Positions 62,212 to 64,000 of a stretch of 64,000 nt of DNA are shown one piece after another. How positions within the stretch are numbered: position 1 is the stretch's first letter; each line of letters opens with the position of its first letter. The stretch spans positions 3,410,001 to 3,474,000 of the forward strand of contig NZ_LT670844.1 of assembly GCF_900141755.1 (NCBI RefSeq), in the 5' to 3' direction. The DNA comes from Bradyrhizobium lablabi. Its GTDB lineage: Bacteria; Pseudomonadota; Alphaproteobacteria; Rhizobiales; Xanthobacteraceae. A model generated the notes under the pieces. It was not told the DNA's origin and searched no databases. It saw only the letters and a list, made by a program, of their open reading frames with translations. The position numbers and the translations under genes were made by a program.

Positions 62212-62874
62212 ATGAGCACGTCCGTCGAACTTTTGAACCGACCCATCCACGGCGTCAGCATTCCCGACAGCAAGCTCGCGCGCGAAATCACCGAATTGGT
62301 GCGCGATACCGAGTCGGGGTTGCTGTTTCATCATTCCAGCCGCGTCTATTATTTCGGCGCGCTGGCCGGGAAGCGCCGCGGCCTAAGCTTCGACCCGGAG
62401 CTTCTCTACGCCGGCGCGATGTTCCATGACATGGGGCTGACGCGGCAGCACAGCAGCGCCGACGAGCGCTTTGAGGTCGACGGCGCCAATACGGCCCGCG
62501 ATTTTCTACGCAGTCACGGGATTTCCCAGACCGATATCGACACGGTCTGGACCGCGATCGCACTCCACACCACCCCCGGCATTCCCCAGCACATGCACCC
62601 CGTCGTGGCGCTGGTGACGGCCGGCGTCGAAATGGACGTGCTCGGCCTGAGCTATGCCGAATACAGCGATGCCGAGCGCGAGGCGGTGGTGCGCGCCCAT
62701 CCGCGCCCCCAGCATTTCAAGGAAGACATCATCCAGGCGTTCTACGACGGCATCAAGCACAAGCCGGAGACGACCTTCGGCAACGTCAAGGCCGACGTGC
62801 TCGCCGACAAGGATCCGCACTTCCATCGCGGCAACTTCTGCAGCGTGATCCGCGGCTCCGCCTGGCGCGGCTGA
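62212..62874 (+). CDS. HD-domain protein (cyanamide hydratase-like)
   Basis: 220-residue soluble protein with an HD-type metal site: H40/H41 in LLFHHSSRVYYFGALAG, the HD pair H72-D73 in LLYAGAMFHDMGL, and later histidines in ALHTTPGIPQHMHPVV. The spacing resembles yeast DDI2/DDI3 and fungal cyanamide hydratases, which turn cyanamide into urea. Phosphohydrolase HD proteins are an alternative. ATG at 62212 (MSTSVELLN) follows GAGCAAACC. It is divergent from the GlxA-type regulator, the usual setting for an inducible detoxification enzyme, and the urea importer operon lies 2 kb away. Function remains inferred. Confidence 0.8.
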   Translation: MSTSVELLNRPIHGVSIPDSKLAREITELVRDTESGLLFHHSSRVYYFGALAGKRRGLSFDPELLYAGAMFHDMGLTRQHSSADERFEVDGANTARDFLRSHGISQTDIDTVWTAIALHTTPGIPQHMHPVVALVTAGVEMDVLGLSYAEYSDAEREAVVRAHPRPQHFKEDIIQAFYDGIKHKPETTFGNVKADVLADKDPHFHRGNFCSVIRGSAWRG

Positions 62875-62940
62875 TCCATCCTCCCCGCAAAAATTGCGCG
62901 GCCCGCCCGCGGCCGCGCGCCCCCATCAAAGGACCGTCCC

Positions 62941-64000
62941 ATGACCGACAAACGTCCATACCTGACCCACGCGACGGGCGCGCCCGTCAGCGACAATTTG
63001 AACATCCAGACCGCCGGGCGTCGTGGCCCTGCGCTGCTGCAGGACATCTGGCTGATCGAAAAACTCGCCCATTTCGATCGCGAGGTCATTCCCGAACGTC
63101 GCATGCACGCCAAGGGGTCGGGAGCCCACGGCACCTTTACCGTGACGCACGACATCACCCGCTACACCAAGGCCAGGATTTTTTCCGAGATCGGCAAGCA
63201 GACGCCGATGTTCGCGCGCTTCTCGACGGTGGCCGGCGAGCGCGGCGCCGCCGATGCCGAGCGCGACATCCGCGGTTTCGCGCTGAAATTTTATACCGAG
63301 GATGGCAATTGGGACATGGTGGGCAACAACACGCCGGTGTTCTTCTTCCGCGACCCGCTGCGCTTTCCGGACCTGAACCACGCCATCAAGCGCGACCCGC
63401 GCACCGGCATGCGCAGCGCCGACAACAACTGGGATTTTTGGACCCTGCTGCCGGAGGCGCTGCACCAGGTCACCATCGTCATGAGCGAGCGCGGCATCCC
63501 GAAGAGCTTTCGCCACATGCACGGCTTCGGCAGCCATACCTACAGCTTTATCAACGCCGAGAGTGAGCGGACCTGGGTCAAATTCCACTTCCGGACCCAG
63601 CAGGGCATCGCGAACCTGACCGACGCCGAGGCGGAAGCCGTGGTCGGCAAGGATCGCGAGACGCACCAGCGCGATCTGTTCGAGAGCATCGAACGCGGCG
63701 ATTTTCCCCGCTGGACGGTCTTCATCCAGGTGATGACGGACACGCAAGCAAAGGCGTTCCCGTTCAATCCGTTCGATCTGACGAAAGTCTGGCCCAAGGC
63801 CGACTTCCCGCTGATCGAAGTCGGATTCTTCGAGCTGCATCGTAACCCGGAGAACGTCTTCGCGGAGGTCGAGCAGGCCGCGTTCTCGCCGGCCAACATC
63901 GTACCGGGCATCAGTTTCTCGCCCGACAAGATGCTGCAGGCGCGCCTGTTCTCCTATGCAGATACCCAGCGCTACCGCCTCGGCGTCAACTTCAACCACA
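62941..64000 (+). CDS. Catalase (heme, clade 3), 3' end outside window
   Basis: The frame runs open to the window edge, so at least 353 of about 480-500 residues are present. Catalytic residues are visible: H56 in [17 protein letters not shown]129 in [11 protein letters not shown] and the proximal heme ligand Y339 in [15 protein letters not shown]. The small-subunit monofunctional type is suggested by the short N-terminus ([19 protein letters not shown]). It converts hydrogen peroxide to water and oxygen in the cytosol. AAAGGA lies 7 bases before the ATG at 62941. It is 66 bases after the HD-domain gene on the same strand, and may be co-transcribed with it under the GlxA-type regulator. Confidence 0.96.
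   Translation, partial: MTDKRPYLTHATGAPVSDNLNIQTAGRRGPALLQDIWLIEKLAHFDREVIPERRMHAKGSGAHGTFTVTHDITRYTKARIFSEIGKQTPMFARFSTVAGERGAADAERDIRGFALKFYTEDGNWDMVGNNTPVFFFRDPLRFPDLNHAIKRDPRTGMRSADNNWDFWTLLPEALHQVTIVMSERGIPKSFRHMHGFGSHTYSFINAESERTWVKFHFRTQQGIANLTDAEAEAVVGKDRETHQRDLFESIERGDFPRWTVFIQVMTDTQAKAFPFNPFDLTKVWPKADFPLIEVGFFELHRNPENVFAEVEQAAFSPANIVPGISFSPDKMLQARLFSYADTQRYRLGVNFNH

Overview
The window is a gene-dense, high-GC chromosomal segment of an alphaproteobacterium, most probably Bradyrhizobium or a close Nitrobacteraceae relative. The evidence is the syntenic block pckA / chvI-chvG / hprK / EIIA-Man / HPr, a DUF2865 protein, a Bradyrhizobium-type outer-membrane barrel protein, GTG and TTG starts, and many short interspersed palindromic repeats. 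I saw no rRNA, tRNA, CRISPR array or prophage.

Layout. 0-5.8 kb: the 3' part of polA, a LysE-type exporter between two copies of one repeat, a nu-class glutathione transferase, pyrE and a DUF2865 secreted protein. 5.9-9.1 kb: small accessory genes (ArsR regulator plus SRPBCC protein, DUF1801, small secreted Cys-rich proteins, a 42-residue membrane protein). 9.3-14.6 kb: glgP, a thioesterase and pckA. 14.9-18.3 kb: a secreted TPR-CHAT protein and a HugZ-like protein, lying between pckA and chvI. 18.5-22.5 kb: chvI-chvG-hprK-EIIA-ptsH, a regulatory PTS without sugar permease. 22.7-28.5 kb: a GT-C glycosyltransferase, lepA, a mazEF-type toxin-antitoxin pair and an acyl-CoA dehydrogenase-like protein. 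28.7-35.7 kb: a chemoreceptor, an RDD protein, a histone-H1-like basic protein, DUF1801, a PAS-GGDEF-EAL protein and an L,D-transpeptidase. 35.9-40 kb: mepA and a molybdate locus (mop, then modABC). 40.2-49 kb: a methyltransferase, a CaiB-type CoA-transferase with a GrdB-like protein, a structured repeat, a CvrA-type antiporter, an MscS channel and map. 49.3-61.1 kb: radC followed by an accessory stretch punctuated by two further copies of the radC 3' end; it holds a beta-barrel protein, an NHL propeller, gene remnants, the urea transporter urtABCDE with an acetamidase/formamidase, and an IS3-type remnant. 61.1-64 kb: a GlxA-type regulator divergent from an HD-domain protein, then a catalase cut by the window edge.

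How genes work together. ChvG/ChvI with HprK-EIIA-HPr forms an envelope-stress and carbon/nitrogen signalling block next to gluconeogenic pckA. urtABCDE with the amidase is a nitrogen-scavenging operon. mop and modABC handle molybdate.

Most interesting observations: (i) PolA has lost three of the four 3'-5' exonuclease metal ligands and carries a repeat-derived peptide in its linker; (ii) the radC 3' end occurs three times, which suggests an integration site; (iii) a secreted TPR-CHAT protein with an intact His/Cys dyad; (iv) a GrdB-like protein with CxxC paired with a CaiB CoA-transferase; (v) a multi-hairpin interspersed repeat near 43.4 kb; (vi) a ModC without its molybdate-binding C-terminal domain next to a free-standing Mop protein. 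Family assignments come from reading the translations and from memory; no database search was run.
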